Assembly (NCBI GenBank): GCA_035771165.1
Contig: JAWNZC010000023.1
Coordinates: forward strand, 3,396,001-3,460,000
Source of the DNA: Paragorgia papillata
Taxonomy: Eukaryota > Cnidaria > Anthozoa > Scleralcyonacea > Coralliidae
Length of the DNA stretch: 64,000 bases
Direction: 5' to 3'
The notes below the pieces were generated by a model. That model was not told the DNA's origin. It saw only the letters and a list, made by a program, of their open reading frames with translations, and did no database searches. Below are positions 41,801 through 52,117 of the stretch, piece by piece (positions within the stretch are counted from its first letter, which is position 1; each line of letters begins with the position of its first letter). Position numbers and translations under genes: made by a program.

Positions 41801-44800
41801 AAATAACGTTCATGTCGTCAAGTGATTCCCTCCCGGCAAATGTTCTTTAAGTAAAATTTATTTTCATGGCGGCATTTTGAAATAAGTTCAGTTCTTTTGT
41901 TTAGGAGGGATTCTTTGTTTGCTTTCAGAATGTGTCGCTTCTCGTCTAAGCAAAGTTGACATCTTCTTGATCCGTTGAGGAATGCAGTTGAGTGTTTGAT
42001 GATTGACCATGCCATATTAAAATTAAGACTTTCCTTTTTTTAAGTTCCAAACGTGCTTTGAGAGTTCTGTTTCGTTTTTATGCTTTTCATTACGAAAAGA
42101 TTTCTGATGGTTTCTGTGCCGTTGCTTACATTCGTTAGCTGTCATGCCGATATATTGTTTTGTTTTGTTGTCGTTGGTGGTTGTAACTTCAGCTTTGTAA
42201 ACTATTATAAGTTCGTGGCTAAACAGCGTCCTGATAGCGGGCATTCGTTTTTTTCAATATATCGGCATGACAGCTAACGAATTTAAGCAACCGTGCAGAA
42301 ACCATCAGAAATCCTTTCGCAATGAAAACTAAAAAAAGATTTTTCCGGAGGGTTGTGATTAGGTTTAGGGTCACCGGGGGGTTGTGGTTAGGTTTAGGGT
42401 TTCCGGGGGGTTGGGGTTCGGGGTTGGGGTGCGGGAGTAGGGAATTAGTAAAAAAAACCAACACGCGTATGATGCAATACATCATAGAACTGTGTTTGGT
42501 TGTATGTCATATATCATCATACATAATGAGAGACTATGCTGCTAAACAAAATAACTGAACTTATTTCAAAATGCCGCCATCAAAATAAATTTTACTTGAA
42601 GAACATTTGCTGCGCATGAATCACTTGACATGAACGTTATTTTTAAACGTTAATCAAAAATTTTAGTTTTCAAATTTGACCGTTATTCTTTAAATTTGAC
42701 CGTTATGTTTAAACATATCAGATTGACACTATAAAAGGAATAGTTGAAACGGAACACTTTAATTGCCTGAAGATCGCTCCAATGCGTGAAACTCGGAGTA
42801 GCAACATCATTTCATTTTAGGACTGTATATCTATATATATATTAATAAATTTGTACTCACATTTCTCGTTCGGAGTGATTATATGATATCCTCATGTCCA
42901 GGTAACGAATGCCTTTCTCTAACTGTTCTTTTATGTTTTGAGACTGCGTTACTGACCAGCGGTATACAATATCTTTGGCTGACGAGGTATTTATGTAACT
43001 GACTATCTCCTTTGCCTGAAAAGACAGAATGTGAAAGAATAGTGAATATGTATGAAACGTATAATATAAATACGTTTTGTGGAAACACCAACGTAAAATA
43101 TTTATTTGCTAAGCTTTCGTCCTGTTGACTCATGCCTTCATCAGAGAAATAACAACAACCTATAATAATAACAAAACTTATTTATATTACATTATCGCCA
43201 TGAAAACTTTCAAAGAATATATGAAACGTGTTCGCGAAGACTACTATCGTTGCTATGCAACGAACCGCGATCTTTCACAAGCATTGTATTGTATGGTATC
43301 GCCTGGTGTGGTACGGTATGGTATGTGTATGAAGTGGTATGGTTATGCATTTGGGTATTGTATTCATTGTATTATATTTCATTACATTGTATGGTATCGT
43401 ATCGCATTGCACTGCACTACATTACATTGTTGTTGCATTGTATTGTTTTGTATTATAATGCAGAAAACCTTTGCCAAACGTGATAGACTTTTCAGCCGTT
43501 TTTTCAGCTACGAGTAACTCAGTCCACGGTGCGTGTAACGTCTGGTGACAGCGGTGTTGCGTTAACACTCGCTCACTCACTCACTCACTCACTCACTCAC
43601 TCACTCACTCACTCACTCACTCACTCACTCACTCACTCACTCACTCACTCACTCACTCACTCACTCACTCACTCACTCACTCACTCACTCACTCACTCAC
43701 TCACTCACTCACACATACATGCGAAGTATGACCATTACTAATTACTTACTCACCTTTGAATCAATGCCAATGGAGAAAGAAGACTTTGGAGTTATAGAGT
43801 AGCTACAGGAGTCGTGCGAGCCAGGAATTGCGAGATTGATTAATGAAACACGGTGTAAACTTGACGGCAGGTTTTCCATCCAGCGAGAAAAATTCGAGAA
43901 ATTGCCTGGGTGAGTAAACCGCGTACCTGTAGTAACGACATTCATAAAAGAAATTTCATTTAAAAATTAAAGCATGCAGAATGCAAAGTGTTTAACAAAT
44001 AGTTTGTATTTAATTACTTCAATGTTTTTAATGGTGACAATTGGTAGCAATAACGCCACGAATTATCGCTTAATATAATTTCTATTGTTAGATTGAATGT
44101 TTAATTGAATGTTACGAAATAGTTTTTGGTAATACTGGAAACGTCATCCGCCATGTAAATTTTAGTGACTTTTTTGAACTGACAAAGTCAACACGCTATA
44201 ATTTCCTGATTTTCTTATTACATCGCAGAAATTTTTCAGTTTTTAAGCCCCATCCACACGAGAAAATTCTCTATGACAAATTTTCTGTGACAAATGATTT
44301 GCCTGTGTATATGAGTGAACACATTTTCTTTGAAGCTATGTTCATCACTTATGCGCAGGCAATGAATTCGGGCAGCGGAGATACTAATGAGTACGAACGC
44401 TGGTAGTCAACCGCGGCCCGATCATAGGGATTATTAATAGAACTAGAGGGGGGCATTGGGGGGAGGGGGACTCCGATGAAACGCGGGTAACAAATTGAAG
44501 GCTGTCATCTTGGATCAGTTGGGGGAAAAAATTACAAACACGGTTGTAAAACTACTCTCTCGGATAGTAGGAAAAGTACAGGGACCGAGTAGTTTCACAT
44601 CCGGGTTTGCAATCCCCCCCCCAACTGATCCAAAATGGCAGCCTTCAAATGGTTACCCGATTTTGTTCCCAATGCCCCGTCTTGTTTTATTTATGATGTC
44701 TATTGGCCCGATGCTAGGGCCATTTTCGTCGGCCTCCCAAAGTGGAGGCAAAATGCCCTTACGAGGTTGGTTGGTAGTCTATCAAAGGGGAGCGAGTAAC

Positions 44801-47561
44801 TACCGCTGCCAAACGTTTTGCGCCTGCGCGACATCCGAGCTCGTATCTCAAAAAAAGAGGGGGAAAACACTGAAATATTTGGACTGGTCCGAGAGTCCGA
44901 CACAAAATTAAGTTAAAATTATACTACCAAAAATATAAGGTAGGTAATTTGTGCATGACTTCTCAGTCAATATTGTAACATATTCTGAAATGCCCCCTTC
45001 GTAATTTTCATGCCCCTTTTTTAAAACGCAAATGAATAGTCGAGTCTTACTTAGTCTTCACTGTCTAGTTGTTGTTGCCACGGCTAGTTTTCACTTCTCT
45101 TGCAATGTTTACTCCAGCAAATTCGCGCATGCGCAAACGTTTGGCCGCGGTCTGTCATTTTTGAATGTGTCTTTATAGACACAAATACAAGCCAAGATTC
45201 CTTAAAAAAATCTTTTAACGTATAGGCGAAGGTTTAAGTTGTATGTGCTTGTTGTTTGTGATGAAGTCAATCGGGTAGTTTTAAAGAACGAGGCTATTGC
45301 ATATGATGAACTTTTCCTAATCTCAGAACCTGATGCTGACATTAACACATGTAGGCGGCCGGCCAAGGCTTCAAAATATTACTTTTGATGGCATTTCTTG
45401 TTACAAGCAGGCAACCATGCTAAATCGTATCAGATAGTGTATACTTTGAAGGTGAGGGGTGTTGGCAGCCGTAACTATCGATTTATATGCTAAAATTTAG
45501 AGCTTTTTGAAAGCACAATGTGATGGATGGGATATCTGTAAAGTGCTGCCTATTTACGTTTGTGTTTTATTTGAATTGGCTAATTCAGAATTCTATCCAA
45601 TCAGCGTGCCTGAAGTTCTGATTATTCTAATTCGCATAACTCACAATTATAAACAAACAAGAAACACTTAGATAACACTTAGAAGAACAGCCACAACAAT
45701 CTGAAAACTTTTTGTTACAAGCAGGCAACCACCATATAAATGTAGCTTAGACATTCATCAAGATGACTAGGCAGGTTGCCTTCCGTGTATCACCGGATAG
45801 AACTGTTGAACCGGTGAGTTAACGTCTAAGGATATTATGAGCAACACTATAGTGTAGTACAAAAGCTCAGCTTTATAACAGTAGATACATGGCGGTATCA
45901 GCAAACTACCAAAATAAAACGAAGTAATTTACGAATATGAGACTTTCCTGTAGCTACCAGGTCTAATAAATTTCTGATTCTTGGCAAGCTTACCTTTTTG
46001 TTTGCTTCGAAGTATTACATTTAGGTGTATTCACGCCATATTTCTTGTTTGTTTATGATTGTGAGCTATGCGAATTAGAATAATCAGAACTTCAGGCACG
46101 CTGATTGGATAGCATTCTGAATTAGCCAATTCAAATAAAACACAAACGTAAATAGGCAGCACTTTACAGATATCCCATCCATCACATTGTCCTTTCAAAA
46201 AGCTCTCAATTTTAGTATATAACTCAATAATTACGGCTGCCAACTATCCGATACGATTTAGCATGGTTGCCTGCTTGTAACAAAAAATGCCATCAACGGT
46301 GTTTTCGAGACACTTTTATCGAGGTTGGCCGTCCGTCTAATGGAAATGATGATTCTATAATTAGACAAAAAAAATTTCGGCGAGCTTATACCACAAACTC
46401 GTTCCTCCTATGATTCATTCTGGCCAGATCCTGGATGCAGCCGCCATTGCGATCATGTCAAGAGGAAATTTTTCTAATTCAGCAGCATGTTCGCGTAGCT
46501 GTCAACACTCTGCGTGAGGCTATCGTATTTCCAACTGTTTGTTCTTCGTCGAGCATGCGCGCAGGGCAATCTTCTTTGGTTTAACCTTGGTTACTTCATA
46601 ACCCCATTTATATGTGTGTACAACTATAGTAACCTTCTGATCACTAGTGAGATGCTGTAACAACCTGCTATAACGAAATGAAACGAAATGTTGAAATTTA
46701 TTTTTGCCATATAAACAGCTAGGACGCCAGTTTTCCGACAAACGCATTTGTCAAAGAAAATTTGCCAAAATTTGCCTAAAATTTTCTAAATACACGAGCA
46801 AAAAAGGATTGGAAGGAAGGAATGATTTATTTCGTGTCAAAAATGAAAGAAAACAATATTACAAAAAAATTTGTTACTATTTCTTATGTAGCACGTGGTG
46901 GTCTAGAATAACTATATGTAGCTAAACGAGCTAGACCACCAATTGCTAGACCATAAATTGTAACAGAAAATTTGTCATAGAACATTTCCTCCTGTGGATG
47001 GGGTTTTAATTCCATTGTTGTTGTTTTTAAATTTTGAAGTAATTTCACAGAATGAAACTTGTCTAAACTAGATAGACAAAGATCAAAAGGTTTATCATTT
47101 AGGCTTAACAGGTGGTATAAACAGGTGGTAACAAAAATATATTTACAAAAATGTTGTTAAACATACTGAAGAACTCCACTATAACATACATTACAAAGGG
47201 GAAAGCTTGGTCACCCTCAGTACATTAAACCTATTTTCTACTATTTTTCTATCGCAAAAACTGGCTCCCAGCTCGCTGCACCTGACTACTTGCATCTAAT
47301 CGAAAATAGAACACACAATGCTTGTTTTTAAAACGCTCTGAGTTTTTCATTACTAGATGTTTCACGAGTTTGTTTTTGCCTTGAATGAGTAATTTTACTC
47401 GAATCCAGTAATTTTAGACATTGTGCAAAAAAACGTAGGAAGCCACCTTAACTCATACCTGTTGCTTTGCTGGCTTCGAAATTTGCGCGACAATACTTTA
47501 CGGTCAGAATAATGGTTCCATGAAAAATAAAGAAGAGATACACAATTCTTTGGCGGTGCAT
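37943..47561 (-). CDS. PLCXD: PI-PLC X-domain protein, PLCXD family (4 exons)
   Basis: Minus-strand exons 47561-47459, 43926-43754, 43015-42861 and 38654-37943 join in frame (phases 1, 0, 2; all GT-AG) into 1143 nt, 380 aa. Residues 1-26 form a signal-peptide-like segment (IVYLFFIFHGTIILTV). The X domain follows: RWMENLPSSL at 49-58, LAIPGSHDS with catalytic His72, WSVTQ at 112-116, QLEKGIRYLDMR at 123-134, VVHGLTG with second catalytic His148, EVVIIDFNHF, GDHLCPRGDLG and NIIIADFIEN near the end. Both histidines and the RYLDMR strand are intact, so phosphodiesterase-type chemistry on phosphoinositides or a related substrate is plausible, though many PLCXD proteins have unclear substrates. The signal peptide points to secretion. 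A shorter cytosolic form could start at 43945. Confidence 0.9.
38801..38838 (+). repeat. Poly-C run of 38
   Basis: Uninterrupted C tract between ATAAGCG and TATTGAACAAGCGCCCGCC, 146 bp from the last PLCXD acceptor inside its third intron. On the transcribed strand it is a G38 tract. Confidence 0.97.
38909..39249. mobile_element. Composite double-hairpin MITE, copy 2
   Basis: Same build as 37097-37567: TAATACCATGATTGAC ... ATCATGGTATTA, joined by CAAAC to TAATACCATGACATGTCG ... GACATGAGGG inverse ending CATGGTATTA. The second half matches 37456-37567 closely (GGGAAATTAG, ATTTAATC). Confidence 0.85.
39250..39598. other. PLCXD intron 3 sequence, nothing seen
   Basis: AT-rich intronic DNA between two mobile elements; no exon or repeat structure recognised. 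Confidence 0.5.
39603..40560. mobile_element. TTAA-flanked TIR element (piggyBac-like MITE)
   Basis: TTAA at 39599-39602 and 40561-40564 flank inverted ends AGGTCAACTATACC / GGTATAGTTGACCT, and inversion continues through TTTTGAGGTTAT. TTAA targets are typical of piggyBac. The 958-bp interior has only short frames. Confidence 0.8.
40565..41600. other. PLCXD intron 3 sequence, nothing coding
   Basis: AT-rich with a TA run near 41506-41524. No exon supported. Confidence 0.5.
41604..42825. mobile_element. Head-to-head pair of Penelope-like element tails
   Basis: Large inverted repeat: GTCCTAAAATGAAATAATAT at the left mirrors the right end, and arms of several hundred bases match through ACACTTTAATTGCCTGAAGA and ACTATAAAAGG. 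The minus-strand arm (42244-41830) encodes a Penelope-type GIY-YIG C-terminal domain: QYIGMTANECKQRHRNHQKS, NETELSKHVW, then after a frame change RRCQLCLDEK and RTELISKCRHENKF. The plus-strand arm repeats QYIGMTANEFKQ near 42258 but is then deleted. Both are non-functional. Confidence 0.85.
42342..42445 (+). repeat. G-rich GGTTAGGTTTAGGGT repeat
   Basis: Repeats of GTTAGGTTTAGGGTTTCC with GGGGGG spacers at the join between the two Penelope arms. Resembles degenerate telomere-like sequence but the register is irregular. Confidence 0.7.
42861..43015 (-). CDS. PLCXD: PLCXD exon 3 (RYLDMR)
   Basis: Acceptor CTGTCTTTTCAG, donor AAAT|GTGAGT, phase 0 in and phase 2 out. Encodes AKEIVSYINTSS, YRWSVTQSQNIKEQL and GIRYLDMRIS. 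It is not visible as an ATG-started open frame and was found by its splice sites. Confidence 0.92.
43572..43712 (-). repeat. (GTGA)n microsatellite beside the PLCXD exon 2 donor
   Basis: About 35 perfect ACTC units on the plus strand. On the PLCXD sense strand this reads GTGAGTGAGT..., starting 41 bp after the exon 2 donor AAG|GTGAGT. Confidence 0.98.
43754..43926 (-). CDS. PLCXD: PLCXD exon 2 (first catalytic His)
   Basis: Acceptor TCGTTACTACAG, donor AAG|GTGAGT, ends in phase 0. Encodes SRWMENLPSSLHRVSLINL and IPGSHDSCSY. An in-frame ATG at 43945 just upstream gives an alternative start (MNVVTTG). Confidence 0.9.
44097..44195 (+). pseudogene. Tiny LINE C-terminal remnant
   Basis: TTAATTGAATGTTACGAAAT and GTAAATTTTAGTGACTTTTT translate as LIECYEIVFG and VNFSDFFELTKS, matching the LINE tail inserted at 60020-60453 (LIECYKIVMG, LNFSDFFEMSKS). 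Confidence 0.7.
44442..44690. mobile_element. Hairpin element TTGAAGGCTGTCATC
   Basis: AATTGAAGGCTGTCATCTTG with GATCAGTTGGGGG at the left is inverted at the right (CCCCCAACTGATCC, AAAATGGCAGCCTTCAAATG). Confidence 0.8.
44797..45162. mobile_element. Uninterrupted copy of the 15.9-18.4-kb element
   Basis: CTGCCAAACGTTTTGCGC / GCGCAAACGTTTGGCC inverted ends. The interior matches both outer parts of 15896-18366 in reverse orientation without the 2.1-kb insert; the junction is at about 45030. Confidence 0.85.
45396..46296. mobile_element. Inverted pair with a shared 60-codon frame
   Basis: Arms 45396-45665 (plus) and 46296-46035 (minus) match through CAAGCAGGCAACCATGCTAA and GATGGATGGGATATCTGTAA. 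Each arm encodes GWDICKVLPIYVCVLFELAN..PISVPEVLIILIRI with few changes, a protein-like frame that I do not recognise. The spacer holds ATGACTAGGCAGGTTGCCTT up to a GTGAGT, a possible exon that is too short to support. Confidence 0.7.
47005..47440. other. PLCXD intron 1, no feature seen
   Basis: AT-rich; no repeat or exon recognised before PLCXD exon 1. Confidence 0.5.
47459..47561 (-). CDS. PLCXD: PLCXD exon 1 (signal peptide)
   Basis: ATG directly follows an acceptor-like TTTCCTTTCAG, so a 5' UTR intron may precede it. Encodes MHRQRIVYLFFIFHGTII and onward to Thr34, with donor GTATGAGT in phase 1, which fits exon 2. It is linked to the X domain by phase and position only, so this part of the model is less certain. 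Confidence 0.65.
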
Positions 47562-48120
47562 CTGAAAGGAAATGAAAAATGTTAAATCGAAGTATTGTTT
47601 TTCTACAAGAAGTCCAGCTAACGTCGGAAAATGTTTACATATTATATATATTACTAGTGAGTATTGCAGGTACATGAAATAAACCAAGCTCGCGGCGTTA
47701 TTTTGGTAGGTGGCGATCAACGCCTGCTCCGAACATTTAGCTTCCCAATTCAAAAACGTTCACTTGACTGATCTTTGGTAGCATTCCAACGAGACTACAT
47801 TTAAGGAACTGACAGAGATTTTCCAGTATAAATCTGACCGCTCTAGCGAGTGATTTATGCTGGTGGCAACAGGTGTTGTATTAAGCGGTGTTTATATACA
47901 CGGAAGCTAGGACGGTTGGACAAGTAAGCGGGACGGGGCGTTCTTTATGCCAGGTTTATATTAGAATGTTTTCAGACGGGATAATTACGACCGGAAAGTT
48001 TTAATACACATTTAGAAAGCTGTAAAAACCGAAGAATAACAGAGAAATAGGTAGAATTTGACGTATTATATGAAGAGCTGCTGTCTTCCTACTAGCCTGC
48101 CGTTATCATTCATGCATTTG
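47562..48120. other. Upstream of PLCXD exon 1
   Basis: Would hold the PLCXD 5' UTR intron and promoter if the model is right; a polypyrimidine tract and AG precede the ATG. No TATA box or untranslated exon could be assigned. Confidence 0.4.
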
Positions 48121-48124
48121 TATC

Positions 48125-48585
48125 GAATAAACAGCTTAAGAATTAATAAGAATGAATATTGGGAAGGCATCGATCTGTCATATTGTCCTGGTTAGGCGGG
48201 ACAGAGCATTTATATGGCAAAAATTGTCCCGCCCGTCATACAATCCGGGACTGTCCCGGTTAAGCAAACTGAGATCCCGGTTATAGGCGGGATGAGACAA
48301 AAAACATCCAGGCAAACACTTTCTCCATAAAAACGACATTATCTAAAGAAAGGAAAAATATAGTAGCGATACGATCCGGCTTAACATCATCTCGTCCGGC
48401 AAACGTCCCGTCCCGCCTCATACATGTAAACACCTGGAAAAAGTGTTTGCCGGGACGTCTTTTGTCCCGTACCGCCCAACCGGGATCTTACTATGTAAAT
48501 TTTCGCCATATATAAATGCTCTGTCCCGTCTAACCGTGACGGATGACGTTTCCAGTATTTATTCTTATTCTTAAGCTGTTTATTC
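48125..48585. mobile_element. TIR element with GTCCCGCC repeats
   Basis: Ends GAATAAACAGCTTAAGAATT / CTTAAGCTGTTTATTC are inverted, and inner GGCGGGACAGAGCATTTATA is mirrored by ATAAATGCTCTGTCCCG. CCGGGAC motifs fill the arms. Non-coding. Confidence 0.8.
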
Positions 48586-49400
48586 TATCTATTTTGCTGT
48601 TATTCTGTGGTTTCTACAACTACCTAGCTGTGTTGTGAAACGACCCACCACCACCATCATCACCACCACCACAATTCTATCCTACTCTCATTAATCTACG
48701 TACCTCCATGCGTTAGAACTTTCACGAAAGGCTCAAGAAGTTTTACGGTCGCAATTGTCCCGTATGAAAACATTTCCATAAATAAACCTGTGATGGGAAC
48801 CGCCCCTTGTCTCCGTCGCCCCTTAACCCCTTGACTACCAGTCTTCCTTTGACGAGTAAAATAGTCTGGCGTTAGCCAGAGTAAAATACTACAGGTGGTC
48901 TTACATGCGTGCTTAGGAGTCAAAGGGTTAAAGATAAAAACGTTTCGACAGAAAATATCTTAATGTTTTGGAGATATTGACGTTTTGTAACCGGGAATCT
49001 TGTCAAAATGACACATAGTCGGAAATGATTTCGGAAAATGTCAAGTGCGACATTACAGTTGACATTGCATCCTCGTACCCAGGGTCTTATCTCCGCTTCC
49101 CCGCGCTGCGAAAAGACCCTGGTTGGGGCTGGTCACGTGTCTCCCAGAATATGGGAGATAACAAACTTTTCTTGTCAGGGTCGGGTGGTTGTTTTGAAAA
49201 TTTGTCGCAGTACCTCGAATCAAGAATATTTACAATACCGAGCTCTGAATATCGAGGAAAGCTCATTATGAAAATTAAACACTCCATGGATAACAATCTG
49301 GTATTCTTGAATTACAATTCTGAACTTCTACAAAAGCCTTCCGTCGTTCAATCCGACGAGCAGCGAGATTCTGTATTCTTCGAATGGATTTCTACAGTCA

Positions 49401-50207
49401 TCCACGGGCTTTAGGAAAGGCTCAGTATGGCTCGAGTGAAAAGTTGTTTCAGCATACGACTGTAAACAAAAAATTGTGTATTTGTCTTACCTTAATGTTC
49501 AATGAACTTTCTTATGTATGATACAAAGTCTATGGTATCTTGAAATACACTACAATCGCTTCGCAGTCTTCTTATAAATTCACTGAATATCCTTCGATTT
49601 GAACGGCCATGTTTACTAGACCCAATCCTTCAAATTGTCACGCGGCTTACAAGTGCTGCTAGAGACCCAAAAAACAAGAGGGTAGGATCAGAGTGGGTGT
49701 GGTACTCTTCTAAACCAATCAGCTATTTGGATTGCATACCATGTGATCTGTTCAAATCGTCATGAGCGCGATGAACTTTCTGACGTCAAAGTAACGGCTT
49801 TTTCTAAAATTAACGGGGACAGGTTGTTTCCATATATGGAAGTTGGGGACACATTTGTGCCATATATGGTAGTGTCCTTTCATCTCGCTCTTGACGATGA
49901 AAATATCCAAGATCCTACCCTCTTGTTTTTTGGGTTTCTAGCAGGACGTGTGATGTCATGATAGCACTCGTAAGACGCGTGACAGTTTGAAGGATTGGGC
50001 CTAGTAAACATGGCCGTTCAAATCGAAGGATATTCAGTGAATTTATAGGATTGTGTAGCGTATTTCAAGATACCATAGACTTTGTATCATACACAAGAAA
50101 GTTCATTGAACATTAAGGTAAGACAAATACACAATTTTTTGTTTACAATCATATGCTGAAACAAGTTTTCACTCGAGCCATACTGAGCCTTTCCTAAAGC
50201 CCGTGAG
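49401..50207. repeat. Large palindrome nested in the 49-52-kb element
   Basis: Arms of about 300 bp (49401-49695 and 49908-50207) are near-perfect inverses, through AGGAAAGGCTCAGTATGGCT, GAACGGCCATGTTTACTAG and AAAAAACAAGAGGGTAGGAT. The spacer is about 210 bp. Confidence 0.9.
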
Positions 50208-50793
50208 TCATCACTCATCAGCGATCTGATATTAGGAGCCTGAAGATTTTAAATTTTACAGTAAGCGAATTTAAATTTCCTTACAGTCAACTGAATCAAG
50301 ACTATGCGAAATTCACAAATTCTTTTGGTTGACAATCTTTTGAACCTCCATTCGAAAGAAAGTGTGGAAATTATCCCACTGCATCTCTTGCAACGGCCAA
50401 CGCTCGCGGAATTCATATACAGATTCAACACCTTGGGCTTGCAGCTGTCAACAAGGCTTTACATTCTTATTCTGTGCTTTAGAAATTGCAAGAGATTATT
50501 AGTTCATTACATTTACTATTTCTTTAATTTCTACATCGCATACAACAATTTCATGCCGTTTCGTAACGTGCAACGGCGGGCCGGTGTATTAAAGTAGGCA
50601 CTTATACTTGAACAATATTGCTGATTTTTAAACTGAGCCAACCTTATTTAATAGCATTCATCATAATTCATAAAAGGAGCCACAAGCTCATGTTGTCAAC
50701 TGTTAATTGCTAGCCTCAATTTCACTAAAGTTGTCTACCTATCAGTATCGCGTTTTACTTACTATTGCATGTTAGTATAATTTCATAGTGGAA

Positions 50794-50880
50794 AAGAGGC
50801 TTTCCAGCTTTCTGATTGGTCCGCTCAGCGGTGAATCTGAGGTGATAGTCACCGCGCTAGGCGGTGACTATCGCATCACA
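50794..50880. repeat. GGTGATAGTCACCGC hairpin
   Basis: GAGGTGATAGTCACCGCGCTAGGCGGTGACTATCGC forms a strong hairpin; it is related to the pair at 51528. Confidence 0.7.
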
Positions 50881-51527
50881 AGAAATTGTTCTTCAAAAGT
50901 AGTTTTGGAAAAGAGACTGGTACTTATTCAACACTGCACTGACTTTACTCGTTTCAGTCTCCCCCTCGGAGTTGTCATTTTGAAGTATGAGATTTTAGAA
51001 TTTGTTGGTCCATTGAACTGTTGATGATTTTTTTTCAAAATGGGGTCTGTAGTTTTTGAGACAAACAAAAGAGCATAATACTGAAAACATTTATCACTGA
51101 GATGTTGTACATATCAAATATCGTGAAAACAAAACTTTATAAAGGTAAGGAAGTATATTTTCTATAATTCTTCGTATTTTTTGTATGTTTTGGCTAGGTT
51201 TTGGTCGTAGCGATGTGGCGAAAACTTCGTCATGAGTGAAGAACATAAGATTGAACATGAATTAAGTGCAAAAAAGCCATAACACAGGATCCAAAACACC
51301 AGAATAAAAGTCTTTTTAGCATATATTTGAATGTATGTACAAGTTCAATTCCAAAGTAGGATGTTGTTTACTCTTTTTTTGAAATTATTTACTGACAAAG
51401 ACTGTGGCTTGCTAGCATCGTCTGTGAATAAACAGAATCACCACTGTTAAAATGAAAGCAGTTGTTTAAAAGTTTTTGTTTCAACGTGATTGGTTTTTTA
51501 TCAACCTCTGAAATTATACTAAAACAA

Positions 51528-51602
51528 TTAGTCACCTCAGTCTCGGTGACTATCGGTGTATTTACCGATAGTCACCTCGACTTCGGTGACTAATTGTTAA
51601 TT
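51528..51602. repeat. TTAGTCACCTCAGTCTCGG hairpin
   Basis: Near-perfect 30-bp arms around CGGTGACTATCGGTG/TACCGATAGTCACC, flanked by CAATTAG / CTAATTG. Confidence 0.85.
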
Positions 51603-51961
51603 AACATTTTACAGTATTATTATATCGCGCGCTGAACGTTGCTTGTTCAATGTTTTTCTTGTCACTGTATTTTACAGAATTACAGCCAAAACTCACCACT
51701 GAATCCGCAGCGCGAATGTTATACCGTTCTATGTTTCCTAAATTATGGAAAATACTTCGTTATAAACGTTAAATTCCGAAAGATCCAAATTATGGCATGA
51801 CCACCGTTCAACTGAGTTCAATATATTTTAATAAATATGTTTACTTCGCCGTTCAGACTCCTTAAACAACTCAGGCACATTTGTATTACCTTTAAATATC
51901 ACCTTGGTCATGTATTCTATAAATGTTCATGTAGTTTACTGATATTGTCTTTGTTTTTTAG

Positions 51962-52117
51962 GCAACCGTTTCGTATAAACGCGAACAGTCAGACGCGCGC
52001 AACGAAACGCTTGAAAACATTGACAGTTGGCACATAAAAAACAACAAAGGCAAAGCGGCGGGACACAAGCGACTAACGAAAAATTGGCGGTGTATTCGGG
52101 TAGACTTCGACGAATAA
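51962..52117 (+). CDS. Possible terminal exon, function unknown
   Basis: Acceptor TTGTTTTTTAG precedes a 51-codon frame ending in TAA: ATVSYKREQSDARNETLENI, then DSWHIKNNKGKAAGHKRLTK and WRCIRVDFDE. The composition is charged and protein-like; AATAAA lies about 230 bp downstream. No partner exon was found, and the frame lies inside the Mutator-like element, so a captured fragment is possible. Confidence 0.25.
   Translation, partial: ATVSYKREQSDARNETLENIDSWHIKNNKGKAAGHKRLTKNWRCIRVDFDE

Larger units (their letters stand above)
44247..47004. mobile_element. Large nested TIR element in PLCXD intron 1
   Basis: Ends CCCCATCCACACGAGAAAAT / inverse of GTGGATGGGG, with a shared TCTATGACAAATTTTCTGT inside each; flanks are TTTAA on both sides. 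It contains the elements at 44442, 44797 and 45396. Confidence 0.65.

Noticed and set aside
42322..42558. Interstitial telomere
   Set aside because: The GGTTAGG/TTTAGGG units are irregular and interrupted by GGGGGG; noted only as a G-rich repeat.
43529..43741. 70-codon SLTH repeat frame
   Set aside because: Translation of the ACTC microsatellite in a PLCXD intron.
44495..44911. 138-codon plus-strand frame
   Set aside because: Spans the two arms of a hairpin element and the end of another; no protein family features.
49025..49414. 129-codon plus-strand frame as a gene
   Set aside because: It starts outside and runs through the TIR of the Mutator-like element and ends in the palindrome arm; the SSYPGS..RKDPGWGW part is TIR sequence.
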